Shown here: piece after piece, positions 12,108 through 18,697 of the stretch | Position numbering within the stretch: position 1 is the first letter of the stretch | How the letters are laid out: every line of letters starts with the position of its first letter | From: an uncultured Pseudomonadota bacterium | GTDB taxonomy: Bacteria > Pseudomonadota > Gammaproteobacteria > Steroidobacterales > Steroidobacteraceae | Assembly: GCA_946479515.1 (NCBI GenBank) | Contig: CAMLGF010000041.1 | Location: 1 to 32,037 of the forward strand | DNA length: 32,037 nucleotides | Direction of reading: 5' to 3' | Notes under the pieces: generated by a model | Databases searched by the model: none | Seen by the model: the letters and a program-made list of their open reading frames with translations, nothing else | Told to the model about the DNA's origin: nothing | Position numbers and translations under genes: made by a program

Positions 12108-12488
12108 TCAGGCGGTTTCGACCAGTTCGGAGTACTGCTTCAGCACGCCATTGGCGGTGAGGAATCGCAGCGGCTCGGCCATGGCCTGTGCCACCAGCAG
12201 GCGGTCGAAGAAGTCCGCATCGGCCACGCGCTTCAATGACGCCGCGGCCGCGGCGGCACGCACGCGCACCGGCAATTCCAGAAAGCCGCTGGCGCGGATG
12301 CCGCGCGCCACTTCCCCGGTGTCGGCCTCGAGCAGGCCGGCGGCGATCTTGGCCTCGCACTCGATGATCGAGGCGGCACTGACGTAGACCTCGTCCGCGG
12401 CTTCGATGCGATCCCGGGCGGCCTTGCCGAGGCGCCGCGAGTCGGCCAGCCACCAGAGAAACACCTGCGTATCGAGCAGAAGGCGCAT
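12108..12488 (-). CDS. PIN-domain toxin (VapC-like)
   Basis: The 126-residue PIN-domain ribonuclease is the likely toxin of a type II pair. It begins MRLLLDTQVFLWWL, as in VapC proteins of this class, with the first acidic residue at Asp6. VSAASIIECEAK supplies Glu43 and DADFFDRLLVAQA supplies Asp92 and Asp95. The C-terminal position usually occupied by Asp (T-A-D) is Asn here (LTANG, about residue 113), which may lower or alter activity. It starts 31 bases downstream of the antitoxin gene on the same strand, a normal antitoxin-first operon. No Shine-Dalgarno is visible before ATG 12488. PIN family identity is firm; activity and target are not predictable. Confidence 0.93.
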   Translation of the reverse strand: MRLLLDTQVFLWWLADSRRLGKAARDRIEAADEVYVSAASIIECEAKIAAGLLEADTGEVARGIRASGFLELPVRVRAAAAAASLKRVADADFFDRLLVAQAMAEPLRFLTANGVLKQYSELVETA

Positions 12489-12519
12489 GGCTTTGGCGGA
12501 GTAGGGGAGGGCGCCCCAG

Positions 12520-12747
12520 CTACAGGGGCGTCAGGCCCTCGAGGGAGCGGTCGAAGTCCTCGGCAATGCGCAGCCTGCCCTTGAGCAGGCCGGCGCGCCG
12601 AGGGGTGTCATCGCGCCCCAGCGGCACCAGGCGCGCCATCGCGCGGCCACCCTTGGCGATCAGCACCTCGTTCCCCGCGGCCACGTCTTCGACCAGGCGC
12701 GAGAGGTGCGTCTTCGCCTCGTGGATATTGATCTTGCCGGGCTTCAC
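12520..12747 (-). CDS. Phd/YefM-family antitoxin
   Basis: This 75-residue DNA-binding antitoxin has an N-terminal Phd/YefM module (KINIHEAKTHLSRLVEDV, then AAGNEVLIAKGGRAMARLVPL) followed by a C-terminal toxin-binding tail containing RAGLLKGRLRIAEDFD, a common tail in antitoxins paired with this PIN subgroup. The start is GTG (12745-12747). No in-frame alternative lies upstream because a TAA closes the frame four codons before it. There is no Shine-Dalgarno, and a -10-like TAAACT sits 10-15 bases before the GTG, suggesting a leaderless mRNA. Phd-type antitoxins autorepress their operon, so the adjacent repeat 12755-12774 is a candidate operator. It is divergent from ftsB. Confidence 0.93.
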   Translation of the reverse strand: MKPGKINIHEAKTHLSRLVEDVAAGNEVLIAKGGRAMARLVPLGRDDTPRRAGLLKGRLRIAEDFDRSLEGLTPL

Positions 12748-12754
12748 AGTGAAC

Positions 12755-12774
12755 TTAGTTTAGTTTAGTCTAGT
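12755..12774. repeat. Four tandem 5-bp units, (TTAGT)3CTAGT
   Basis: Four contiguous 5-bp units, three identical TTAGT and one CTAGT, lie between the antitoxin GTG (12747) and the ftsB ATG (12781), in an otherwise GC-rich neighbourhood. Read on the minus strand, the units create overlapping TAAACT and TAGACT hexamers resembling -10 boxes at suitable distance from the antitoxin start. The tract probably includes the toxin-antitoxin promoter and possibly its operator. Confidence 0.9.
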
Positions 12775-12780
12775 CACCAA

Positions 12781-13110
12781 ATGAAGTGGCTCGCGGGTGC
12801 ATTGCTGTCGGTCGTGCTGTTGTTGCAGTACCGGCTGTGGCTCTCCGATGACGGAGTGCGCGAGCTGTCGCGCCTCGATGAAGCCGTCGCCCACCAGAAG
12901 GCCGAGAACGCCGAGCTCGAAGCGCGCAATGCGCAGCTCATCGCCGAGGTGGCCGATCTCAAGGCCGGCATGGCGGCCATCGAGGAACGCGCCCGCTCAG
13001 AGCTGGGCATGATCGGCCGCAACGAAACCTTCTATCAGGTGGTGCCGGCGCGCCCGCGCATGGCGCTGCCGGCGCGACCCGAAGTCCGCACCCAGACCGC
13101 CGCGCGGTGA
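12781..13110 (+). CDS. ftsB: Cell division protein FtsB
   Basis: FtsB is a bitopic inner-membrane divisome protein that forms the FtsQ-FtsL-FtsB complex. The 109-residue product has a short cytoplasmic start, one membrane segment (about residues 3-16, LAGALLSVVLLLQY), then a periplasmic coiled coil with heptad-like hydrophobics (about 27-66), and the conserved end of the coil IEERARSELGMI followed by ETFYQVV. A Pro/Arg-rich tail follows. In related genomes ftsB sits directly after eno; here an 8-kb insertion separates them, but ispD still follows. No Shine-Dalgarno precedes ATG 12781, and the gene shares its 33-bp upstream gap with the divergent antitoxin. Confidence 0.96.
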   Translation: MKWLAGALLSVVLLLQYRLWLSDDGVRELSRLDEAVAHQKAENAELEARNAQLIAEVADLKAGMAAIEERARSELGMIGRNETFYQVVPARPRMALPARPEVRTQTAAR

Positions 13111-13190
13111 ACCTGCCGCCGGGCGCGGCCGGCCTGTCCCGCCGCGAGCCTGGCGACTGCGGTGCTGCCTGGCGTGGCCGTGGCGGCTGC

Positions 13191-13196
13191 TAACAT
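13191..13196 (+). promoter_or_regulatory. Possible -10 element (TAACAT) before ispD
   Basis: TAACAT lies 10-15 bases before the ispD ATG, with no Shine-Dalgarno between. This suggests a promoter whose transcript would start at or very near the ATG. The -35 region is not convincing. Confidence 0.35.
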
Positions 13197-13205
13197 CCGC
13201 GAGCG

Positions 13206-13910
13206 ATGCGTTACCACCTCATCATTCCGGCTGCGGGCAGCGGCCGGCGTTTCACGGCGGTCCTGCCGAAACAGTATGCGCGGCTGGATAGTTCGACGGT
13301 CATCGAGCACGCGCTCGCGGCTTTCGAGGCCGATGGGGACTGCGCCAGCATCACCTTGGCCATCGCCGCGGGCGATGAACAATGGCCGGCAATCGCCGAG
13401 CGCCATGCGCGCATCACCGCCGTGGAGGGCGGCGAGCAGCGCGCGCACTCGGTGCGCAATGCGCTGCGCTCCCTGGCCACGCATGTGCGCAATGACGACT
13501 GGGTGTTCGTGCATGACGCGGCCCGTCCCTGTTTTTCGCCGGACGATCTCGCCGCGCTCAAGCACGCGCTGGCGGACCATGCGGTGGGCGGGCTGCTGGC
13601 GGTACCTCTCGCCGACACCCTCAAGCGCAGCAGCCCGGGCGATGCGGCCGAAGTGGCCGCCACGCTCGATCGCGCGGGGCTGTGGCGCGCGGCCACTCCG
13701 CAGGTGTTCCGCTTCGGCGTGCTGCTGCCGGCGCTCGACGCCGCGATCGAGTCGGGCCGGCTGCCCACCGACGAGGCGCAGGCCGTGGAATGGGCGGGGC
13801 ACCGTCCGCGCCTGGTCGCGGGCCGCGCCGACAACATCAAGATCACGACGGCCGACGATCTGCAGCTGGCTTCGGCCATACTCGCAGCCCGTGGCAATGT
13901 CTTGCGGTAA
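13206..13910 (+). CDS. ispD: 2-C-methyl-D-erythritol 4-phosphate cytidylyltransferase
   Basis: IspD joins CTP and methylerythritol phosphate to give CDP-methylerythritol in the MEP isoprenoid pathway. The 234-residue protein shows the nucleotidyltransferase signature PAAGSGRRF near the start, then PKQY, the VHDAARPC segment, a DT-KR element (LADTLKRS), TPQVFRF and the GRADNIKITTADDL ending. Length is normal for the family. ATG 13206 follows a 95-base gap after ftsB. It is three bases from ispF, so the pair is co-transcribed. The enzyme uses CTP, the product of PyrG at the left of the window. Confidence 0.98.
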   Translation: MRYHLIIPAAGSGRRFTAVLPKQYARLDSSTVIEHALAAFEADGDCASITLAIAAGDEQWPAIAERHARITAVEGGEQRAHSVRNALRSLATHVRNDDWVFVHDAARPCFSPDDLAALKHALADHAVGGLLAVPLADTLKRSSPGDAAEVAATLDRAGLWRAATPQVFRFGVLLPALDAAIESGRLPTDEAQAVEWAGHRPRLVAGRADNIKITTADDLQLASAILAARGNVLR

Positions 13911-13913
13911 CAC

Positions 13914-14390
13914 ATGATGCGAATCGGATCCGGCTTCGACGTCCATGCCTTCGGTCCCGGGGACTCGGTTGTCCTCGGCGGCGTGCGCATCGCGCACACG
14001 CGCGGTGTTCAGGCGCACAGCGACGGCGACGTGGTGCTGCATGCGCTCTGCGATGCCATGCTGGGCGCCGCGGGTCTGGGCGACATCGGCATGCATTTCC
14101 CCGACACCGACCCGGTGTGGAAGGGCGCGAACAGCCGCCGCTTCGTCGAGGCCGTGCTCGAAATGCTCGCCGTGCGCAAGCTGCGCGTTGGCAACGTCGA
14201 TCTCACGGTGCTGGCGCAGGCGCCGAAGCTGTCGCCGCATCGCCTGGACATCCGCCGTTCCATCGCGCAGATGCTGGGCGTCACCGAAAACCAGGTGAAC
14301 ATCAAGGCCACGACCACCGAACATCTCGGCTTCATCGGCCGCAGCGAGGGTCTGGCAGCGCAGGCGGTGGTCCTGCTCGAGAGCGCGTGA
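13914..14390 (+). CDS. ispF: 2-C-methyl-D-erythritol 2,4-cyclodiphosphate synthase
   Basis: IspF cyclises CDP-methylerythritol 2-phosphate with release of CMP, the step two after IspD in the MEP pathway. It normally works as a zinc-dependent homotrimer. The 158-residue product carries the metal-binding D-x-H at GSGFDVHAF (Asp9, His11), [16 protein letters not shown] with the third ligand histidine (about 43), [12 protein letters not shown] and the C-terminal [16 protein letters not shown]. Two ATG codons are adjacent (13914 and 13917), so the start could be either. The gene is packed against ispD (3-base gap) and precedes truD by 30 bases. Confidence 0.98.
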   Translation: MMRIGSGFDVHAFGPGDSVVLGGVRIAHTRGVQAHSDGDVVLHALCDAMLGAAGLGDIGMHFPDTDPVWKGANSRRFVEAVLEMLAVRKLRVGNVDLTVLAQAPKLSPHRLDIRRSIAQMLGVTENQVNIKATTTEHLGFIGRSEGLAAQAVVLLESA

Positions 14391-14420
14391 TTCGCTCCCC
14401 TCGCGAAGCAGGCTTCCGAC

Positions 14421-15512
14421 ATGATCCCCGAAACCTGGCGCGAGGCCGCGCTGGCGCCACCGCCCGCCTGGGGCGGGCCTCTGACCACCGGGGTGCTGCG
14501 CACCGCACCTGAAGATTTCGAAGTGGATGAGATCCTGGGGTTCGAGGCCACGGGATCGGGGCCGCACGCGCTCCTGCACGTGCGCAAGCGCGGCGCGAAC
14601 ACCGAATGGGTGGCGCGCGAGCTGGCGCGCGCCGCGGGGTGCAAGCCCTTCGAGGTGGGTTTCGCGGGGCTCAAGGACCGCCATGCGGTGACCACGCAGT
14701 ACTTCACCGTGCCGCGCGGCCGGCGCGCCGCTGCGGAGTTTCTCGGCGCCAGCGGCGAGGGCTACGAGGTGATCGCCGCGGCCGAGCATCACCGCAAACT
14801 GCCGCGCGGCGCGCTCGAGGGAAACCGCTTCGCGATCGTCGTGCGCCAGTGTCGCGCCGACCCCGCGCAGATCGACGCCCGCCTGCTTGCACTGCGCGAT
14901 GGCGGCGTGCCCAACTACTTCGGCGAGCAGCGCTTCGGCCGCGACGCCGGCAATCTCGTGGCCGTGTGGCGCGAGGCGCAGAAGCTGGCGTCGCTCGACG
15001 GCGCGGTGCCGGGCGCGCGGCGCGGGCGCGGCGGCGACGCGCGCAGTGCCGACGGCGGCTTCGTGCTCTCCGCCGCGCGCAGCCTGGTCTTCAACGCCAT
15101 CCTGGGCGAGCGGGTACGGCTGGGCACCTGGAACGCGCTCGCGCCAGGCGACGTGGCCAATCTCGACGGACGCGGTTCGGTATTCCCGGTGGAGGAGGTC
15201 GATGCGGCGCTCGCCGGGCGCTGCGCCGCGATGGACGTGCATCCCACCGCGCCGCTGATCGGCGCGGGCGAATCGCTGGCGCGCGGCGCGGTTCTCGAGC
15301 TCGAGCAGGCCGTCGCGGCGCGCTTTCCGGAAGCGGCGGCCGTGGTCGCGGCCGCGCGCATGAACGCCGAGCGGCGCGCATTGCGCCTGCGGGTCCGCGA
15401 TCTGGATTACCACTATGCCGGGGACGTGCTCACGGTACGCTTTGCGCTGTCGGCGGGAAGCTTTGCGACCACGGTGCTGCGCGAGATCATCGCGGGTGCC
15501 CCGGGAGAATGA
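14421..15512 (+). CDS. truD: tRNA pseudouridine(13) synthase TruD
   Basis: TruD isomerises uridine 13 of certain tRNAs to pseudouridine. The 363-residue protein contains the TruD catalytic motif GFAGLKDRHAVTTQ (catalytic Asp about 86). Upstream EDFEVDEI and later GVPNYFGEQRFGRD are family hallmarks, and the C-terminal DYHYAGDVLTVRFALSAGSFATTVLREI is the usual ending. Length is normal. ispF-truD is the standard order in this gene neighbourhood. The stop overlaps the next start by four bases (ATGA), which couples translation to the isomerase-like gene, an addition to the usual order in which surE follows. Confidence 0.97.
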   Translation: MIPETWREAALAPPPAWGGPLTTGVLRTAPEDFEVDEILGFEATGSGPHALLHVRKRGANTEWVARELARAAGCKPFEVGFAGLKDRHAVTTQYFTVPRGRRAAAEFLGASGEGYEVIAAAEHHRKLPRGALEGNRFAIVVRQCRADPAQIDARLLALRDGGVPNYFGEQRFGRDAGNLVAVWREAQKLASLDGAVPGARRGRGGDARSADGGFVLSAARSLVFNAILGERVRLGTWNALAPGDVANLDGRGSVFPVEEVDAALAGRCAAMDVHPTAPLIGAGESLARGAVLELEQAVAARFPEAAAVVAAARMNAERRALRLRVRDLDYHYAGDVLTVRFALSAGSFATTVLREIIAGAPGE

Positions 15513-16288
15513 GCGTGCTGGACATCATCGAACACGACGACATCCGCGAGATTCGTCTGGCGCGCCCGCCGGTGAATGCGCTGAATGGCGAACTGCTGGC
15601 TGCCCTGGCGGAAGCGGTGTCGGCGGCGGCGCGCGAGTGCCCGGTGCTCCTCATCACGGGGCAGGCGGGGGTGTTTTCGGCCGGCCTCGACGTACCTGCC
15701 ATCCTGGCGATGGATCGCGAGGCCATGACGCGCCTGTTCATCTCGCTATGGCGCGCACAGCGGGCGATCGCGCTCGCGCCGGTGCCGGTGATCTTCGGCA
15801 TCACGGGGCACTGCCCGGCGGGCGGGACGGTGCTGGCCATCCACGGCGACTATCGCGTGATGGCGCGCGGAGAATTCCGACTCGGGCTCAACGAGGTGCA
15901 GGTGGGTCTGTTTCCCGGCCCCGTCATCCACGGCGCGTTTCGCCGGCTGGTCGGGGGAGCCGCGGCGCAGTTGCTCACGCGTGGCGCGCTCATCGATCCG
16001 GCGACGGCGCTGCGCGTGGGCCTGGTGGACGAGCTGTGCGAAGCCGCCGACTGCGCGGCGCGCGCGCTGGAAGTGGCGCGCGAAATCCACGCATTGCCGC
16101 GCGAGGCCATGCTGCGTACCCGCGAACTGGTACGCCAGGATCTCGTGGCCCTGTTCGGTGCGCCGCCGGATGCGGAACGCAACGCCCGTGAATTCGCCGC
16201 CATGGGCGCGGAAATGTTCGGCGAGCCTGCGACGCGCGAGCGGCTGGCGCGGATGTTCGCGAAGAAGCTCACCCCAGCAGCACGTTGA
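15509..16288 (+). CDS. Crotonase-fold enzyme, delta3,delta2-enoyl-CoA isomerase-like
   Basis: This is a 259-residue crotonase-superfamily protein. Oxyanion-hole segments are visible at FSAGLDV (56-62) and HCPAGGTVLA (101-110). In enoyl-CoA hydratases the second segment carries a catalytic Glu; here that site is not acidic. A glutamate is present in FRLGLNEVQVG (Glu129), which matches the single catalytic base of mitochondrial-type delta3,delta2-enoyl-CoA isomerase (ECI1), as does the flanking DYRVMA. The inferred role is to shift double bonds during beta-oxidation of unsaturated fatty acyl-CoA. The start ATG overlaps the truD stop. The 3' end overlaps the convergent Smr gene by 20 bases. The exact substrate is uncertain; annotation as enoyl-CoA hydratase is a common alternative. 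Confidence 0.9.
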   Translation: MSVLDIIEHDDIREIRLARPPVNALNGELLAALAEAVSAAARECPVLLITGQAGVFSAGLDVPAILAMDREAMTRLFISLWRAQRAIALAPVPVIFGITGHCPAGGTVLAIHGDYRVMARGEFRLGLNEVQVGLFPGPVIHGAFRRLVGGAAAQLLTRGALIDPATALRVGLVDELCEAADCAARALEVAREIHALPREAMLRTRELVRQDLVALFGAPPDAERNAREFAAMGAEMFGEPATRERLARMFAKKLTPAAR

Positions 16289-16814
16289 TCGCCCCGGTGC
16301 CGCCGTCGACGCGCCGCGCGGAGGTGAACGCGAGCACCGGCGCGGTCTTTCTCAGCACCATGTTGACGGCGTTTTTCAGCACGGGGCCGCGATTGCCCGA
16401 TCCGTGGCCCTTGCCGTGGATGATGCGCACGCAGCGCAGATGACGCGCCAGCGCCTGCGCGAGGAATTCCCGCAGCGCTTGCTTGGCTTCCTCGACGCGT
16501 AGCCCGTGCAGGTCGCACACGTCTTCCACGCGGTACTCGCCGCGCTTGAGCCTGCGCAGCACGCGGTCCTGCACGCCTTCACGGCGAAAGGAGATCTCGT
16601 CGCCGGAGTCGAGCTTCTCACTGCCGCCAAAACCCTGCAGGCTTTCCACCAGCACCATTGCGCGGTCCGCGGCGGTGAAGCGCGCGCGTGCCGGCGGCTT
16701 GCGGCGCACGGGCGTCACCTGCGGGCTGGATGCGAGCGGTTTGACGTCGCTGACCGCTGCGCGGAACAGCTCGATCTCCGTGTCTTCTGCATCCGGTTCG
16801 CGTTTGCCGTTCAC
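16269..16814 (-). CDS. Smr-domain protein (SmrA/MutS2 C-terminal-like putative endonuclease)
   Basis: This 181-residue soluble protein has the short conserved N-terminal motif ELFRAAVSDVKPL of bacterial SmrA/SmrB-type proteins, a basic linker, and a C-terminal Smr domain. The domain runs DLHGLRVEEAKQAL (about 101-114), CVRIIHGKGHGSG (128-140) and GGTGAINVLL (171-180). These are the DLHG, HGxG and GGxG motifs linked to nuclease or nucleic-acid binding in this family. I chose GTG 16814 because GGAGG precedes it by four bases; ATG 16835 would add seven residues. The frame stays open back to 17642 through surE, which is coincidental. It is divergent from surE and converges on the isomerase gene. 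Confidence 0.94.
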   Translation of the reverse strand: MNGKREPDAEDTEIELFRAAVSDVKPLASSPQVTPVRRKPPARARFTAADRAMVLVESLQGFGGSEKLDSGDEISFRREGVQDRVLRRLKRGEYRVEDVCDLHGLRVEEAKQALREFLAQALARHLRCVRIIHGKGHGSGNRGPVLKNAVNMVLRKTAPVLAFTSARRVDGGTGAINVLLG

Positions 16815-16839
16815 GCTACCTCCGCGTTGAGCCATTGAG

Positions 16840-16845
16840 TATATT
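16840..16845 (+). promoter_or_regulatory. Possible -10 element (TATATT) before surE
   Basis: TATATT lies 9-14 bases before the surE GTG, and no Shine-Dalgarno is present. It sits in the 39-bp gap between the divergent Smr and surE genes. The -35 region is weak, so this is tentative. Confidence 0.35.
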
Positions 16846-16853
16846 GCGCGCCG

Positions 16854-17627
16854 GTGCGAATTCTCATATCCAATGACGATGGTTACCGCGCGCGCGGCAT
16901 TCACGCGCTGCGCGAGGCGCTCACCGGGCTCGGCGATCTCACCATCGTGGCGCCCGACCGCAACCGCAGCGGCGCGAGCAATTCTCTGACGCTCGAAATG
17001 CCGTTGCGCGTGGAACAGGCCGACGCCGACGTGTACTTCGTGCAAGGCGGCACCCCCACCGATTGCGTGCACCTGGCCATCTCTGGACTGTTTCCGTTCG
17101 AGCCCGACATGGTGATTTCGGGCGTCAACGACGGCTCGAATCTCGGCGACGACGTGCTCTATTCGGGCACCGTGGCCGCGGCCACCGAAGGCCGTTTTCT
17201 CGGCAAGCCCGCGGTGGCCGTCTCGCTGAACACCGACGGGTTGCGCGGCGACGCCGTGCGCCACTTCGCCACGGGCGCGCACTTCGGCCGAGTGATCGCC
17301 GAGCGGCTGGTGCGAACGCCGCTGGTGGTCGCCATGGGCCGCGCCACCATTCTCAACGTGAACGTGCCCAATCTGCCGCTCGCGGACGTGAGGGGCATGA
17401 AGGTCACGCGGCTCGGCAACCGCCATCGTTCCGAGGCGGTGGTGCGCGCCGAGGATCCGCGCGGACGTCCCGTCTACTGGGTGGGGCCGGCGGGCGCCAG
17501 CCAGGATGCCGGGCCCGGAACCGATTTCGATGCCGTGACCGAAGGCTTCGTGTCGGTGACTCCGCTCACCGTGGATCTCACCGACCATGACGCGCTCGAT
17601 CCGCTGCGCGCCTGGCTCGCGTCGTGA
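16854..17627 (+). CDS. surE: 5'/3'-nucleotidase SurE (stationary-phase survival protein)
   Basis: SurE is a metal-dependent nucleoside monophosphate phosphatase, also active on short polyphosphates in some species. The 257-residue protein starts [11 protein letters not shown] with the metal-binding Asp pair (8-9), followed by [24 protein letters not shown] and [22 protein letters not shown], all hallmark segments. It has normal family length and ends in TGA at 17627. The start is GTG with no visible Shine-Dalgarno. It is followed by pcm 13 bases later, the conserved surE-pcm pair. Confidence 0.98.
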   Translation: MRILISNDDGYRARGIHALREALTGLGDLTIVAPDRNRSGASNSLTLEMPLRVEQADADVYFVQGGTPTDCVHLAISGLFPFEPDMVISGVNDGSNLGDDVLYSGTVAAATEGRFLGKPAVAVSLNTDGLRGDAVRHFATGAHFGRVIAERLVRTPLVVAMGRATILNVNVPNLPLADVRGMKVTRLGNRHRSEAVVRAEDPRGRPVYWVGPAGASQDAGPGTDFDAVTEGFVSVTPLTVDLTDHDALDPLRAWLAS

Positions 17628-17640
17628 ACGGCCGGCTGCC

Positions 17641-18303
17641 ATGAGCGACCGCTACGCCGGCATCGGCATGACGTCTGCGCGCACGCGCGACCGACTCATC
17701 CAGCGCCTGCGGGAGCAGGGCATCCGCAATCTCGCGGTGCTGGACCGCATTCGCAACGTGCCGCGCCACATCTTCGTGGATGAAGCGCTGGCGTCGCGCG
17801 CCTACGAGGACACGGCGCTGCCCATCGGGCATTCGCAGACCATCTCGCAGCCCTACATCGTGGCGCGCATGACCGAGGCGTTGCTCGAGGGCGATCGCAA
17901 GATCGGCAAGGTGCTCGAAGTGGGGACGGGCTGTGGCTATCAGACCGCCGTGCTCGCGCCGCTGGTGAAGAAGATCTATTCCATCGAGCGCATCGGCCCC
18001 TTGCACAAGCGCGCCAAGGCGACGCTCAAGGAACTCGGCATCAAGAACGTGATGCTCAAGCATGGCGACGGATTCGCGGGCTGGAAGTCGCAGAAGCCCT
18101 TCGACGGAATCCTCGTCGCGGCGGCGCCGCTGTCGGTGCCGGAGGCACTGTTCGCGCAACTGGCCAACAAGGGCCGGCTCATCGTGCCCGTGGGGCCCGA
18201 AGGCTCGCAGCAGCTGATCCGTTTCACGCGCCGAGGCGATCAGATCGATCGCGAGGTGCTCGGTTCGGTCGCGTTCGTGCCCATGCTGGGCGGCGTCAGC
18301 TGA
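17641..18303 (+). CDS. pcm: Protein-L-isoaspartate O-methyltransferase
   Basis: Pcm uses S-adenosylmethionine to methylate L-isoaspartyl residues and so starts repair of age-damaged proteins. The 220-residue product shows ALPIGHSQTISQPYIVARMT (the family-specific substrate loop), the SAM-binding VLEVGTGCGYQTAVL (about 91-105), the SIERI strand and FDGILVAAAP, ending VAFVPMLGG. I chose ATG 17641, 13 bases after surE. Met at 17668 would also fit the E. coli length, but N-terminal RYAGIGMTSARTRDRL resembles Xanthomonas Pcm. An in-frame ATG at 17587 lies inside surE and is unlikely. It is co-transcribed with surE; nlpD and rpoS, often next, are absent here. Confidence 0.97.
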   Translation: MSDRYAGIGMTSARTRDRLIQRLREQGIRNLAVLDRIRNVPRHIFVDEALASRAYEDTALPIGHSQTISQPYIVARMTEALLEGDRKIGKVLEVGTGCGYQTAVLAPLVKKIYSIERIGPLHKRAKATLKELGIKNVMLKHGDGFAGWKSQKPFDGILVAAAPLSVPEALFAQLANKGRLIVPVGPEGSQQLIRFTRRGDQIDREVLGSVAFVPMLGGVS

Positions 18304-18320
18304 ATACACTGCGCCACGGT

Positions 18321-18340
18321 ATTCGAGTGATTTCTCGAAT
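18321..18340 (+). terminator. Hairpin downstream of pcm, possible terminator
   Basis: A perfect 7-bp stem ATTCGAG/CTCGAAT with a 6-base loop lies 18 bases after the pcm stop and is followed by GCGGTTTGTT. The T-run is poor, so termination strength is uncertain. Confidence 0.4.
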
Positions 18341-18483
18341 GCGGTTTGTTCTGTAAGTATTTGTTTTAGATTGACAGAATGCCCTGCGGCACAATGAAGG
18401 TTGTCAGGGCCGGCCGGGAGAGGCTTGTCAGTCGAGATTTAACATGTTTTGATGTCGCCGCTCGCCGACAGCGGACCTAATGA

Positions 18484-18664
18484 GAAACCTGAGGGGTTCC
18501 GGTTGAAGGCACAGGGGAGAACGGGGAAGTCGCGGAAATAAGAAGAACAAGCCGAATAGAAGAAGAAAAAATTCGCCAGTAATTCGAGTCTGTCAGCTTC
18601 GAACCATTGGCCTCGCTAAACAACTTTCTCCCCCTGTGCCTTCGCCCGGAACTCTTCCGGTCTC
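18484..18664. repeat. Imperfect inverted repeat of about 39 bp enclosing a 104-base A-rich centre
   Basis: The left arm (18484-18521) and the right arm (18626-18664) are complementary over nearly their whole length. The innermost 17 bases, GAAGGCACAGGGG-AGAA against TTCTCCCCCTGTGCCTTC, pair perfectly except for one bulged C. The outer part continues through GTTCCGG/CCGGAAC and then ACC/GGT with a few mismatches and G-U pairs. The centre contains a smaller hairpin (TTCGAG near 18578, CTTCGAA near 18597). No transposase or target duplication is evident. It could be a structured RNA, a MITE-like element or a bidirectional terminator. Confidence 0.85.
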
Positions 18665-18697
18665 GAGGCGCGACACACCGTCGCGGCGCCTCCAGAA

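Larger units (their letters stand above)
18304..18697. other. Gene-free, AT-richer intergenic stretch containing a large palindromic element
   Basis: This is the only gap over 300 bases. No convincing coding frame is seen on either strand; a minus-strand open frame runs through it but has no family resemblance. It holds a short hairpin after pcm (18321-18340), an AT-rich segment with TTGACA around 18373, repeated TTGTCAG words, and a long inverted repeat (18484-18664). The interior of that repeat is A-rich. Confidence 0.8.

Noticed and set aside
13035..15413. 792-residue minus-strand open frame antisense to ispD, ispF and truD
   Set aside because: It lies opposite three well-supported genes and has the His/Arg/Ala-rich composition typical of antisense frames in GC-rich DNA, with no domain resemblance.
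16815..17642. Upstream extension of the Smr-domain frame through surE
   Set aside because: The Smr protein is complete from 16814 with its N-terminal motif and a GGAGG site; the extension is antisense to surE.
18484..18664. 6S RNA, tmRNA or tRNA identity for the palindromic element
   Set aside because: The terminal stem is long, but the conserved internal sequences of 6S RNA and tmRNA are absent. A GGTTCGAA on the minus strand lacks a matching T-stem and cloverleaf.
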